A stretch of 64,000 nucleotides of DNA from a candidate division BRC1 bacterium HGW-BRC1-1 (GTDB taxonomy: Bacteria > Sumerlaeota > Sumerlaeia > Sumerlaeales > Sumerlaeaceae): positions 1 to 64,000 of the forward strand of contig PHCB01000012.1 of the NCBI GenBank assembly GCA_002842095.1. Reading direction: 5' to 3'. Below are positions 30,637 through 39,903 of this stretch, piece by piece (the stretch's first letter is position 1; each line of letters begins with the position of its first letter). A program made the position numbers and the translations under genes. Below the pieces are notes generated by a model that saw only the letters and a program-made list of their open reading frames with translations, had not been told where the DNA came from and did no database searches.

Positions 30637-32016
30637 CTAAACTTCCCTGCCCAACTCGCCCATCAGGTATGCGCTTGTGCGAATGCCAGCCATGAAATCC
30701 GACAGACTGAACTTCTCGTTGGGGCCGTGGATGTGGTCATCAGGCAGACCAAAGCCCAGAAGCAGGCAAGGCATTCCATAATCCTCAACGAACCGCGTGA
30801 CGATGGAAATACTGCCGCCCTCACGGATAAAAACGGGCTTGGCCCCAAACCCTTTTTCAAGCGCCGCCACGCTGGCGGCCACCCAGCGGCTGTCGGTGGG
30901 AATGGACACCGGCGGTGTGCCGTGCCCCCCCTCAACTTTCACCTTCACGCTGGCGGGAGATGCCGCTTCGATGTGGCGTTTCACCGCTTCGATCACCTTG
31001 GCGGGAACCATTCCCGGCACCAGACGCATGCTGCACTTCGCCCACGCCTTCGCGGGAACGATCCCCTTGTGGCCCGGCCCCTGGAAGCCGCCACCGATGC
31101 CAACAATTTCCAGCGTCGGTCGCGCCCAGATGCGTTCCAGCGTGTGGCGGTCCGGCTCGCCGCCCAGAGTCTGCGCGCCGGCCGACTGCAAGAATTGCTT
31201 CTCGGAAAAAGGCAGCGCCTTCCACGACGCCATTTCCTCATCCGAGGGCGCCTTCACGTCGTCATAAAAACCGGCCACAGCCACGCCACCGTCGGGCGTA
31301 TGCAACCCCGAAACAATCCGCGTCAGCACGTCGATAGCGTTCGGCACCGCACCGCCAAAACTACCCGAGTGCAAATCCGTCGACGATGTTTCCACATGAA
31401 TCTCGAACGCCGCAATTCCCCGCAGGCCCGTGCAAACCGACGGCAACCCCGGCCCGAACTGCGAGGTGTCGCTGATCACCACCACGTCCGCCGCCGCCAG
31501 ATCGCGATGTTCCGCCAACCATGCGGGCAAGTTCGGACTGCCTATTTCTTCTTCGCCTTCCAGCAAAATTTTCACGTTCACCGGCAGGCACCCCGCACCT
31601 TTGAGCCATGCCTCCACGGCCTTCACATGGGTGAATGCCTGGCCCTTGTCGTCGGCGGTGCCGCGCCCCACAATATTGCCGTCGCGCTCCACCGGCTCGA
31701 AGGGGGGCGAAGTCCACTCATCCAGCGGCTCCACGGGCTGCACATCGAAATGGCCGTAGAACAGAATGGTCGGCTTGCCCGGTGCATCGCACTTCTGCGC
31801 GAAAACCAGCGGATGGCCCGGCGTCTCGTGAATCTCCGCCTCCAACCCCATGTCCGCGAGATGCTTCCGCACCCACTCCGCCGCCACTCGCACGTCTCCC
31901 GCATGCGCCGGATCACTGCTCACACTGGGAATCCGCAACAGATCCTTCAACTCACTTATGAACCCCTCACGCCCCGATTCGATTGCCGCCAGAACCTTTT
32001 CCATAACTTCAGCCAT
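30637..32016 (-). CDS. M20-family metallodipeptidase
   Basis: A 459-residue zinc peptidase of the M20 (CNDP/ArgE/DapE-like) group, cytoplasmic since it has no signal peptide. 'FYGHFDVQP' holds a metal His and the catalytic Asp, 'GRGTADDKGQ' the bridging Asp, 'LEGEEEIGS' the catalytic Glu and a metal ligand, and 'DDHIHGPNE' the last His. A lid domain lies between. Probably cleaves dipeptides, which fits the neighbouring dipeptide epimerases: epimerise, then hydrolyse. GGAAGG directly abuts the ATG; an ATG at 32004 is better spaced and possible. Confidence 0.9.
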   Translation of the reverse strand: MAEVMEKVLAAIESGREGFISELKDLLRIPSVSSDPAHAGDVRVAAEWVRKHLADMGLEAEIHETPGHPLVFAQKCDAPGKPTILFYGHFDVQPVEPLDEWTSPPFEPVERDGNIVGRGTADDKGQAFTHVKAVEAWLKGAGCLPVNVKILLEGEEEIGSPNLPAWLAEHRDLAAADVVVISDTSQFGPGLPSVCTGLRGIAAFEIHVETSSTDLHSGSFGGAVPNAIDVLTRIVSGLHTPDGGVAVAGFYDDVKAPSDEEMASWKALPFSEKQFLQSAGAQTLGGEPDRHTLERIWARPTLEIVGIGGGFQGPGHKGIVPAKAWAKCSMRLVPGMVPAKVIEAVKRHIEAASPASVKVKVEGGHGTPPVSIPTDSRWVAASVAALEKGFGAKPVFIREGGSISIVTRFVEDYGMPCLLLGFGLPDDHIHGPNEKFSLSDFMAGIRTSAYLMGELGREV

Positions 32017-32025
32017 CCTTCCGTC

Positions 32026-33072
32026 TCACCATCCGGCAAAGTTGCCGGCGAATTCGTTTCGCAATAATACACCAAGCCCGGGTCTTTGCGGCATGGATAA
32101 ATTTCCCTCGTCGTCGCATTGCACGCCCTCGAAGGGATCATTCTTGATAAGCAGCATGCCATCGAGATCCAGCGAATCGGCCCACGGCGCCAGATGCGCT
32201 GCCGCCGTCACCCCCACGGAGCTCTCGATGCGACCGCCCAACATGACCTTCAAACCCAGTCCGCGTGCCACGGCAATCATCCGCCGCGCCTCGGTCAGGC
32301 CGCCGCTCTTCATCAACTTGATGTTCACCCCGTCACAGGCATCCGCCCAGCGCACCACGTCGGCAGAGGTCATGATGTCCTCATCGGCGTAAAGCGGAAG
32401 CGGCGAAACTTTGCGCAGTGCCCGCATTTCGTCAAGGCTTCCCCGCGCGAGGGGCTGTTCGACGTATTCCACGCCCAGATCGGCCAGCACCGCCACAGCT
32501 CGCACCGCATCGTCGAAGCTCCATCCGCCGTTGGCATCGATGCGCAGCACGCGCTCGCCGCCCACCTGCTTCCGAATGGCCGCCATCACCTCAAGGTCGC
32601 GGTCGATATTTCGTCCGAGCTTGATTTTCAGAATGCGAAATCCTGCCGCCGCCTCAACCTTGCGCAGCATCTCCGCCGGCTCCGCAATACCGATCGTGAA
32701 AGAAGTAACCGCCGGTCGCCACGCCCGCCCGAACATCTGGTGAAGGGGCACCCCGGCCCGGCGTGCGGCGCGATCCCAGAGCGCAATATCCACAGCAGCA
32801 CGGACGGCACCGGATGCTTCCGGACAGCGCGTTGCGAGCGCGTCGGCCATATCTTCAGGAGAATCCAACGCAGGCAAGCCATCCATCCCGGCCACGGTTT
32901 CCAGCAGTTCCAGAACCGATTGCTCCGTTTCCCCGAAAAACCCCGACGACGTGGCCTCGCCCCATCCCCCATTGATGTTCACAAACACAGTATCACTTTC
33001 AGAATAGGTCGACCGCGAAATACCAAACGGCTCCCTCAAAGAAAGATAATATAAAACCCTCCGCATCTCCAT
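32026..33072 (-). CDS. Dipeptide epimerase, enolase superfamily (paralog 3)
   Basis: About 348 residues. Active site complete: 'ILKIKLG', 'RIDANGGWS', 'YVEQPLA', 'YADEDIM', 'NIKLMKSGG', and 'SLDLDGMLL' for substrate binding. Very like paralog 1 over the whole barrel ('[16 protein letters not shown]' against 'IDPFGISRGTQSTQNT'), indicating a duplication now separated by three genes. Start at 33072 (or 33066); both weakly supported. First gene of the minus-strand locus, 9 bases from the dipeptidase, so the two are almost certainly cotranscribed. Confidence 0.87.
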   Translation of the reverse strand: MEMRRVLYYLSLREPFGISRSTYSESDTVFVNINGGWGEATSSGFFGETEQSVLELLETVAGMDGLPALDSPEDMADALATRCPEASGAVRAAVDIALWDRAARRAGVPLHQMFGRAWRPAVTSFTIGIAEPAEMLRKVEAAAGFRILKIKLGRNIDRDLEVMAAIRKQVGGERVLRIDANGGWSFDDAVRAVAVLADLGVEYVEQPLARGSLDEMRALRKVSPLPLYADEDIMTSADVVRWADACDGVNIKLMKSGGLTEARRMIAVARGLGLKVMLGGRIESSVGVTAAAHLAPWADSLDLDGMLLIKNDPFEGVQCDDEGNLSMPQRPGLGVLLRNEFAGNFAGW

Positions 33073-33358
33073 GGCCAACCAGCCAACCCCGCCCGAAACC
33101 AAAGCGCCAGATAAAACCCTGCCGAATGGGGCTACCTTTGGTTTTCTTTGCGTCTTTGCATCTTTGCGTCAAATTTTTTCTTTCTCCCCGAATGCACCTC
33201 CTCCCCGAGCGTATCAACCCGTTGGCATTGGGTTTGTCCTCAAAACCGTTGCCCGCACCATTTTCGCGCCCTGCTTCGGCCGGGCGGAGGGTATGTGTCC
33301 CGCTGTGTTTCATGCGGCCGACACCTCTGCCAAACATATGCAGAAGGAGCTGCCGACC
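33073..33358. other. Divergent promoter region, epimerase locus and rplS
   Basis: About 290 bases without a supportable gene. Promoters for both directions should be here. The only recognisable element is AAGGAG at 33343-33348, the ribosome binding site of rplS. Confidence 0.5.
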
Positions 33359-33769
33359 ATGAGCAGCCAGATTATTACCGACTTCGTGTCGGGCATGTTG
33401 AAGACGGATGTTCCCGATTTCCAACCGGGTGATACCATCAAGGTGGCCGTGCGAATCATCGAAGGCGACAAAGAGCGCATTCAGGATTACGTGGGCGTTT
33501 GCATCCGCCGCAAGGGTAGCGGCATCAGCGAATCATTCACCGTACGCCGGGTCAGCTATGGCGTCGGCATGGAGCGCGTTTTTCCGCTGCATTCCCCCAA
33601 GGTCGACAAAATCGAAATCGTTCGCCGCGGCCGTGTTCGCCGTGCGAAACTGTACTACCTGCGTGATCTGCGCGGCAAGAAAGCCCGCATCACCGAACGG
33701 AAAACTCTCACCGCCTCGGCCAAGGCCGCCCAGCGGGCAGAGAACGACGCGAAGTCTTCCGCGAAGTAA
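33359..33769 (+). CDS. rplS: 50S ribosomal protein L19
   Basis: Large-subunit protein at the 30S-50S interface, 136 residues. Core motifs '[16 protein letters not shown]', '[13 protein letters not shown]', '[23 protein letters not shown]' and '[17 protein letters not shown]' are all present. It is some 15-20 residues longer than usual because of an Ala/Lys/Ser-rich C-terminal tail. Start set by AAGGAG ten bases upstream; an ATG at 33338 lies before that site. The usual neighbours rpsP, rimM and trmD are missing. Confidence 0.96.
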   Translation: MSSQIITDFVSGMLKTDVPDFQPGDTIKVAVRIIEGDKERIQDYVGVCIRRKGSGISESFTVRRVSYGVGMERVFPLHSPKVDKIEIVRRGRVRRAKLYYLRDLRGKKARITERKTLTASAKAAQRAENDAKSSAK

Positions 33770-33807
33770 CACCGTTTAAACCAGCAACACCCCAATTGCA
33801 CCCCCCT

Positions 33808-33850
33808 CAGACCCGCCTCCCCACCCGGGATGGCGGGTCTGCTTTTTTTC
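33808..33850 (+). terminator. Rho-independent terminator of rplS
   Basis: cagacccgcc (33808-33817) pairs with ggcgggtctg (33832-33841) over a 14-base loop, followed by a T-rich run. It lies about 40 bases after the rplS stop. Confidence 0.9.
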
Positions 33851-33950
33851 ACCCGTCTGAATGGTCCCACCCCACCCATTGTCACTCTATGGCAACAAAC
33901 CACGCGAGGAAGGAAACCCTTTCTTGCCGTTCCCGCTGGAGAATAACCCT

Positions 33951-35153
33951 GTGCTGAAATTGCTTCGTTCGCTCCTCCTGCTGTTTATCTTTGCCGGTAT
34001 TTTCTTTGCCGCCTTCGTTGGATTCAAGACCTACCTTGGCGCACGTCCCGAGGCTGCCCTTTTCGCCGCAGATTCCGAAACGGCCACCGGTGCACCCGAC
34101 GCCTCAACCACCGGCTCAACCGAGCGCACCTCCATCGCAGCCGAATACCGTCGTGCCGAGGAACTGGCCCGCAATGCCCCCCGCGCCGCCGCCGGTGCGT
34201 CCTCCTCCACGCTCACCGCTGCTTCCGCCGAACCCATCTCCACGCCGCCCCTGAAGAAGATTGTCCGCGAATGGAACACCAACCGTAAACTGGTGGCTCT
34301 CACGTACGACGACGGCCCAAACACCAAACTCACGCCGAAGTTTCTCGAACTACTAAAAGCCGAAAACGTGCGAGCCACGTTTTTCCTCATCGGCCCGAAC
34401 GTGAAAACCCATCCCGAACTGGCCCGACAGATTGCCGAGGCTGGATTTGAAGTGGGCAACCACTCGTGGACCCATCCCCAGTTCAACCGCATCGGTCTGG
34501 AAAAGGTGCAGGATGAGGTGCAGAAAACCAGCGCAGAGATCCTTGCCGCTACCGGCGTTGAACCCGCCGTGCTGCGCCCGCCCTACGGTGAGGCAAACCA
34601 GAAGGTCCAGGACCTCATCGGTGACGCCAACCTCCACATCATCAACTGGAGCATTGATTCCAACGACTGGAAAAAGGGAATCTCCGCCAAGGACATCGCA
34701 GATAACGCCATCAAAAATATACGCGACGGCTCCATCATTCTGATGCATGACCGCTTCGACAAATCCCTCGAAGCCACCGAGGCCATCATCAAGGCCGGCA
34801 AAGAGAAGGGTTACCAATTCGTCACCGTCAGCGAGCTTCTCGGCACTCGCGCCATCGGTGATGTGCCCAAGCCCAGACCCGTAGTGGCGGCATCTCTCCC
34901 CGCCTCGAACGAATCCGCCGAAGACGCTCCCGTGCAACCAAACCTCGAATTGTACAATGAAGCCTCCCAAGATGTGGAAGTCACTCCCACCAAGCCCGAG
35001 GGGAAACTTCCCACTCCCGGTGGCGGCGATGCAAACCTGCGCCACGACGAAAACCATGCGGCCCCCGCGCCTTCTGTCAACATCGCGCGCCAGCAATTGC
35101 TGCCCAACATCAGCGATAACCGCGTCACCCAAATACCCGCCACGGCGCGCTGA
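33951..35153 (+). CDS. Membrane-anchored polysaccharide deacetylase (CE4)
   Basis: A 400-residue protein with an N-terminal membrane anchor (LLRSLLLLFIFAGIFFAAFVG), a Ser/Ala/Thr linker and a NodB domain. Motifs are 'ALTYDDGPN' (catalytic Asp and metal Asp), 'GNHSWTHPQF' (H-x3-H metal ligands), 'LRPPYGEAN' and 'IILMHD'. It probably removes acetyl groups from peptidoglycan or another envelope GlcNAc polymer. The tail of about 110 residues is Pro/Glu-rich and unassigned. GTG at 33951 has GGAGA 8 bases before it. The GT2 gene follows after 5 bases, so both may act on the same glycan. Confidence 0.9.
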   Translation: MLKLLRSLLLLFIFAGIFFAAFVGFKTYLGARPEAALFAADSETATGAPDASTTGSTERTSIAAEYRRAEELARNAPRAAAGASSSTLTAASAEPISTPPLKKIVREWNTNRKLVALTYDDGPNTKLTPKFLELLKAENVRATFFLIGPNVKTHPELARQIAEAGFEVGNHSWTHPQFNRIGLEKVQDEVQKTSAEILAATGVEPAVLRPPYGEANQKVQDLIGDANLHIINWSIDSNDWKKGISAKDIADNAIKNIRDGSIILMHDRFDKSLEATEAIIKAGKEKGYQFVTVSELLGTRAIGDVPKPRPVVAASLPASNESAEDAPVQPNLELYNEASQDVEVTPTKPEGKLPTPGGGDANLRHDENHAAPAPSVNIARQQLLPNISDNRVTQIPATAR

Positions 35154-35158
35154 GGCCC

Positions 35159-36097
35159 ATGCCCCCCGAACCCGAATCCATCTCGGCGGCAGTCGTCCAA
35201 CCAAGAGTTTCCGCGCCGTCGGCAGATATCGTAATTCTTTCCTATAACAGCGCGGATTATCTGCCCGCCTGCATCGCCTCCGTCGCAGCCCTGACCAGCC
35301 CGCCCCTTCCCGTGATCATCGTCGACAACGCCTCCCGCGACAACTCGGTGGCCGTAGCCCGGGAAGCCTGCGACCACTCCGGCCTCACCGCCGACATAAT
35401 CGCCCTCGACCGCAACCTCGGCTGCGCCGGTGGCAACAACGTGGGATGGCATGCTGGCAGCGCCGAATTCGTCATCTTCCTCAACCCCGACACCGAGGTC
35501 ACCCCCGACTTCGTCACGGAACTCCTGAGACCCCTTCAGAACGACACCACCATTGGCATCACAGGTGCCCGTATCCATTATCCCGGCGGGTACACCCTCC
35601 AGCACGCCGGCGGTTTTATTTATCCCAACGGCATGACGGGCCACTTCGCCGCGGGCGAGGAGGACACCGGCGCCCCCCACCAGATCACCCCCCGCGATTG
35701 CGACTACGTGACCGGTGCCGGCTTTGCCATTCGCCGCAGCCTGCTGGACCAACTCAACGGGTTTGATGAAGATTACTTTCCCGCCTACTTCGAGGAAACA
35801 GATCTCTGCACCCGTGCCCGCCGCCTCGGGGCGCGCATCCGCTACGTGCCCGAGGCACGCCTCATCCACCACGAATCCGTTTCCCTCACCGTGAACAGCC
35901 CGGCCTTTCACCGCCTTTATCAACGCATGCGCATCCGCTATTGCCTGAAAAACTTCACCCTTCGCGACTGGCTGCGCGGCTTCATTCCGTTCGAAGCCCG
36001 CTGGATGCTCCGCGAACCTGCGGCCCGGGGCCACCGCCTCGAACAATTCCGGGCCTACGGCGAGGGATTGTGGTGGCGCATTACCGGAAAAAGATAA
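35159..36097 (+). CDS. GT2-family glycosyltransferase (rhamnosyltransferase-like)
   Basis: A 312-residue GT-A enzyme. 'IVILSYNSADYLPACI' and 'VIIVDNASRDNSV' form the nucleotide-sugar fold, 'RNLGCAGGNNVGW' and 'FLNPDTE' the DxD-type metal site, and 'GFDEDYFPAYFEETDLCTRAR' the acceptor/catalytic region. The set matches WbbL-like transferases, so a deoxyhexose donor is plausible but unproven. No membrane segment. Tightly linked to the deacetylase upstream; the cyclophilin gene follows. Confidence 0.9.
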   Translation: MPPEPESISAAVVQPRVSAPSADIVILSYNSADYLPACIASVAALTSPPLPVIIVDNASRDNSVAVAREACDHSGLTADIIALDRNLGCAGGNNVGWHAGSAEFVIFLNPDTEVTPDFVTELLRPLQNDTTIGITGARIHYPGGYTLQHAGGFIYPNGMTGHFAAGEEDTGAPHQITPRDCDYVTGAGFAIRRSLLDQLNGFDEDYFPAYFEETDLCTRARRLGARIRYVPEARLIHHESVSLTVNSPAFHRLYQRMRIRYCLKNFTLRDWLRGFIPFEARWMLREPAARGHRLEQFRAYGEGLWWRITGKR

Positions 36098-36182
36098 AAT
36101 CCCCAGCCTTGACCACGCCCGTCTTTTGATTCAAAGTACATGCCTCTCCCGTCGTAAACTTTCCCGGAGGCTTTCCCCCACA

Positions 36183-36953
36183 ATGAAATTACTGATCACC
36201 ACCCTGACCGCCGCGCTGGCTGTATGCTTTGCCGCCGCCGCCACTGCCGCCGAAATCCAGCCGATCGAGTTGGCACCCGGCAAATATGCCGCGTTCCATA
36301 CCACCGAGGGCGACTTTGCGGCCCGTCTTTTCGCCGAGGATGCCCCCGCCACGGTCGAGAATTTCATCGGTCTGGCCACCGGACGCAAGTCGTGGACGCA
36401 TCCCGTCACCCTCGCCCGGCTCGAAAAACCCATTTACGACAACACCACCATTTACGAAACCCTACCCAACTTGCTCATTCGTGGTGGCGACCCCATCAAC
36501 CGGGGCAGCGGCCATCCCGGCTTTACCCTGCCGCTGGAAACCACCGCAAAAATCGACTTCACCACCGTGGGCTTGCTCGCCATGGAAACCTCCGGTCCCA
36601 CCGGCAACGGCTGTCGCTGGTTCATTACCCTTTCTCCCATGCCCGATCTGAACGGCAAACAGAGCATCTTCGGGCAGATCGTCGGTGGCCTTGAAGTCGT
36701 GCGTGAAATCTCGAACAAACCAACCCGCCGTCCCCGCATCCCCTTGGAACCAGTGCTTTTGACTTCTGTGGAAATCTTTGAGGTGGAACCCGGCACACGA
36801 GCCCAAGCCTCATTCTCCCAGGAAAACGATCGCTCCGTGATGTCGGTCATACGCCTCACGCCTCCCCCACCGGTCTCGCCGCCCCCGGCTCCCATAACCC
36901 ACGAGATCATCTCGGTGGATGAAATGACCTCGGAAACCTCGTCATCGTTATGA
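36183..36953 (+). CDS. Exported cyclophilin-type peptidyl-prolyl isomerase, divergent active site
   Basis: A 256-residue protein with signal peptide (MKLLITTLTAALAVCFAAA, cut near TAAE) and a cyclophilin fold. Recognisable parts are 'TTEGDFAARLFAEDAPATVENFIGLA', 'LIRGGDP', 'GLLAMETSGPTGNG' and 'SIFGQIVGGLEVV'. The catalytic arginine in F-H-R of normal cyclophilins falls in 'TIYETLPN', where no Arg is present; G-S-Q-F-F is G-C-R-W-F. Isomerase activity is therefore uncertain and a binding-chaperone role is possible. The last 45 residues are Pro/Ser-rich. GGAGG lies about 12 bases upstream of the ATG. Confidence 0.85.
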   Translation: MKLLITTLTAALAVCFAAAATAAEIQPIELAPGKYAAFHTTEGDFAARLFAEDAPATVENFIGLATGRKSWTHPVTLARLEKPIYDNTTIYETLPNLLIRGGDPINRGSGHPGFTLPLETTAKIDFTTVGLLAMETSGPTGNGCRWFITLSPMPDLNGKQSIFGQIVGGLEVVREISNKPTRRPRIPLEPVLLTSVEIFEVEPGTRAQASFSQENDRSVMSVIRLTPPPPVSPPPAPITHEIISVDEMTSETSSSL

Positions 36954-37060
36954 TGTATGGTTGCCGCCCCACAAGCCGCCGGATATTTCGGGATGAAATC
37001 TCGCTCCTTGCAAAGGCGGCCATGGTTGCGCTGTAGTGCCTTGAGGGTGTCGCATGTCTT

Positions 37061-38935
37061 ATGAGTAACATTATTGAGTTCGCCAATCGCCTCCGGGACC
37101 AAATCGACATCGTTCAGGTGATCGAGGGATACCTGCCGCTGCGCCGCGGTGGCATCAATTTGAAGGGGCTCTGCCCTTTCCACCGCGAAAAAACGCCGTC
37201 GTTTACAGTCAACCCCGCCAAGCAGATGTTCCGCTGCTATGGCTGCGGCGAGTTTGGCGACGTGATCAAGTTCGTCCAGAAGGTCGAGCGCGTGGAGTGG
37301 ATGGACGCTCTGCGGCTATTGTGCGACCGCTTCAAAATCCCCATGCCGGAACTGCGCGGCGGCACGCGCGCCCCCGGCCAGGATGAGCTGCGCGAGAAGC
37401 TGCACCAGGTGAACCATACCGCGGTCGAGTTTTTCATGAAGACCCTCGCCACCGCACTGGCTGATTCCAACTGCGAAACCGCCCAATATTGCCAGCGGCG
37501 CGGCCTCGATGCGGAAACCGTGAAACGTTTCCATCTGGGTCTGGCGCCCGATTCCTGGACCGCCTTCCACGATTTCGCGCGCTCCTCCGGCTTCGAACGC
37601 GACACGCTGGTCACCGCCGGGTTCGTGATCCACAATCAGGAGTCGAATCGTTTTTACGACCGATTCCGCCGACGCCTCATCTTCACCATCTGCGATAACC
37701 TCGCGCGACCCATCGCCTTTGGCGCCCGCGTTTTCCACGCCGGGGCGGCCCCCGAGGAACCCAAGTACGTCAACTCGCCCGAGACGCCCCTTTATCGCAA
37801 GGGTCAGCAGTTGTACGCCCTCCACCTTGCCCGCGAAACCATCGCCCGCGATGGACGCGCCCTGATCATGGAAGGCTACATGGATGTCATCCGCGCCCAC
37901 CAGCACGGGTTCACCAACGCAGTGGCGACGTGCGGCACCGCCCTGACCGACGAGCAGGCGCGCGGCCTGCGCAAACTTTGCACCGAGGTGGTCTTCGCCT
38001 ACGACGGCGACGAGGCCGGGCAAAAAGCCATGCTGCGGGGCAGCGAAATTCTCCTCGAACATGATCTTAAAGTTCGCATCATGGCCCTCCCCCCCGACCA
38101 TGACCCCGACTCCTTCCTGGCCGCCGAGGGACCCGATGCATTCCGCGCCCTGGTTGATGGAGCAAGTGATCTGATCGATTTCTTCCTCCGAGTTAACATC
38201 GCCCGCTACGACCGCCGCACCGTGGAGGGGAAGGTGCAGATAGTTGAAGCGCTCCTGCCACTGCTACGAAAGGTGCCCAACGCCGTCGCCCGCTCGGAAT
38301 ACATTCGCCACACCGCCCTGCTGGCAGGTGTGGAGGAGGCCAGCGTGCTGCGGCGACTGCGCGATCTCGACGAACGCGCCTCGGGCCGCCTGCGCGAACA
38401 GGTGGCTGCGGCTGCGCCCACAAACCAGGGCGGCGAAGGCGCTCCCCGCGAACGCTACCTGCTGAAGCTTGCCGTCGAAATGCCCAAACTGCGCCCGTTG
38501 CTGAATCAAGTGGACCCCGAATGGCTCACCGATCCCTGCGTGCGGCGATTGTTCTGCTCCCTGTGTGGCGCCGAATATGACCCCAACGCCCCGGCGCCCA
38601 CATGGAATGCTCTCATCGATGGTTGCGAAGATGAGACAGACGCCCAGACCCTGAGCGCCATTGCCCTCGATGATAATTATCCCATCAGCGATTGCACAGA
38701 GGAACTGCAGAACATCCTCGCCAGACTCGAACACCGACACCAACGCAAAAAACGAGATCAGCTCCGAATCCTCGTTGGAGAATATGAACTGATGCCTCCT
38801 CAAACCGGGGAGGAAGATCCATCCACACCTCTCTGCAACCAGATGGATGAAGCCCGTCAGACCATGCGTGATCTCGGACACTTGTACCACGCGACCAATC
38901 CCACACCCTCGCTTTTGCGAAAACCCCGTCGATAG
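37061..38935 (+). CDS. dnaG: DNA primase
   Basis: Replication primase of 624 residues. CHC2 zinc finger with C38, H41, C59 and C62 ('LCPFHREKTPSF', 'MFRCYGCGEFGD'); primase core; TOPRIM with 'ALIMEGYMDV' and 'VVFAYDGDEAG' (acidic metal ligands). The C-terminal third is helical, as expected for the helicase-binding domain, but poorly conserved. GAGGGTG lies 11 bases before the ATG. Not linked to rpoD or rpsU, its usual macromolecular-synthesis partners; the neighbours are an exported cyclophilin and a PP2C phosphatase. Confidence 0.96.
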   Translation: MSNIIEFANRLRDQIDIVQVIEGYLPLRRGGINLKGLCPFHREKTPSFTVNPAKQMFRCYGCGEFGDVIKFVQKVERVEWMDALRLLCDRFKIPMPELRGGTRAPGQDELREKLHQVNHTAVEFFMKTLATALADSNCETAQYCQRRGLDAETVKRFHLGLAPDSWTAFHDFARSSGFERDTLVTAGFVIHNQESNRFYDRFRRRLIFTICDNLARPIAFGARVFHAGAAPEEPKYVNSPETPLYRKGQQLYALHLARETIARDGRALIMEGYMDVIRAHQHGFTNAVATCGTALTDEQARGLRKLCTEVVFAYDGDEAGQKAMLRGSEILLEHDLKVRIMALPPDHDPDSFLAAEGPDAFRALVDGASDLIDFFLRVNIARYDRRTVEGKVQIVEALLPLLRKVPNAVARSEYIRHTALLAGVEEASVLRRLRDLDERASGRLREQVAAAAPTNQGGEGAPRERYLLKLAVEMPKLRPLLNQVDPEWLTDPCVRRLFCSLCGAEYDPNAPAPTWNALIDGCEDETDAQTLSAIALDDNYPISDCTEELQNILARLEHRHQRKKRDQLRILVGEYELMPPQTGEEDPSTPLCNQMDEARQTMRDLGHLYHATNPTPSLLRKPRR

Positions 38936-39076
38936 AAAAACTCCAATGTATATCAATCCCCATTTCAGCGAAGAAAAATCGTTGCCAGCGGCACCACAAA
39001 GCTCAAGCTTCTGTCCCAATTACTATGCCCTGCCCCGACATAATCCATTCCACATCAGACGCGAGGTCGCTCCCAG

Positions 39077-39835
39077 ATGAAGCTTGAGTCTTTCGGCTTA
39101 TCCGACGTCGGTTTGCGTCGAACCCATAACGAAGACAGCTTTCACCGGTGCGACGACACCGGACTCTATCTCGTAGCCGACGGCATGGGTGGCCATGCTG
39201 CGGGTGAGGTGGCCAGCAACAACGCCATCGAGGCCATCGTCGAATTTTCCCTTCAACATCAAGGCAACGATGCCACCTGGCCCTTCGATTTTGATCCCGC
39301 TTACAACCGCGCCATCAATGTTCTGATCACCGGCGTTCGCGCCGCCAATCAACGCCTTTACAACATGCAACGCGAGCAACCCGAACTCAGCGGCATGGGC
39401 ACCACCATTGCCGGCATTCTGATTCAGGATAGCGCTGCAGTGGCGGTTCATGTGGGCGACAGCCGGGTCTATCGCTGGCGCAACGAAGAACTGAAACAGG
39501 TAACCAGCGACCATTCATGGGTGAACGAGCAACTCATGAAAAAGATTATCACGCCCGAAGAAGCGCGCAATCACCGATACAAAAACGTCATCACCCGCGC
39601 CCTCGGAAACCGTGTGGATATCGAAGTAGAAGTGGGAATGGACGACCTGAAGCCGGGCGACATTTATATGATTTGCAGCGACGGGCTCTCGGGCATGGTG
39701 GAAGACAGCGTCATGACGGAGATTCTGAAGACGACTCCCGGGCTACGGGAAGCCGCCAATCGTCTCGTAGCCGCCGCCAATGAAGCCGGTGGCCACGACA
39801 ACATCACGGTGGTACTGATCCGCGCGGTGGAGTAA
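39077..39835 (+). CDS. PP2C-type Ser/Thr protein phosphatase
   Basis: Soluble PrpC/Stp-like phosphatase of 252 residues, complete. Metal-binding and structural motifs in order: 'DVGLRRTHNEDS', 'LVADGMGGHAAGEVAS', 'GMGTTIAG', 'HVGDSRVYR', 'DHSWVNEQ', 'CSDGLSGMV' and 'GGHDNITVV'. Such enzymes reverse Hanks-type kinase phosphorylation; no kinase gene is in the window. GAGG lies about 11 bases upstream. The 140 bases between dnaG and this gene could hold its promoter. Confidence 0.93.
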   Translation: MKLESFGLSDVGLRRTHNEDSFHRCDDTGLYLVADGMGGHAAGEVASNNAIEAIVEFSLQHQGNDATWPFDFDPAYNRAINVLITGVRAANQRLYNMQREQPELSGMGTTIAGILIQDSAAVAVHVGDSRVYRWRNEELKQVTSDHSWVNEQLMKKIITPEEARNHRYKNVITRALGNRVDIEVEVGMDDLKPGDIYMICSDGLSGMVEDSVMTEILKTTPGLREAANRLVAAANEAGGHDNITVVLIRAVE

Positions 39836-39903
39836 GGCGCAGCAATGGGAGGGATGGGAAGAATGGAAACCATTGAGGATCAACGGGTTCCACCGCTCTC
39901 TTC

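Noticed and set aside
30610-32067. A 485-codon open frame antisense to the M20 dipeptidase gene
   Set aside because: The dipeptidase has all zinc-ligand motifs; the antisense product is Arg/His/Pro-rich and unlike any protein.
38946-39080. A 44-codon open frame between dnaG and the PP2C gene, ending in an ATGA overlap with the latter
   Set aside because: The overlap is suggestive of coupling, but there is no ribosome binding site, no recognisable fold and ordinary composition. Could be a leader peptide; not supported enough to list as a gene.
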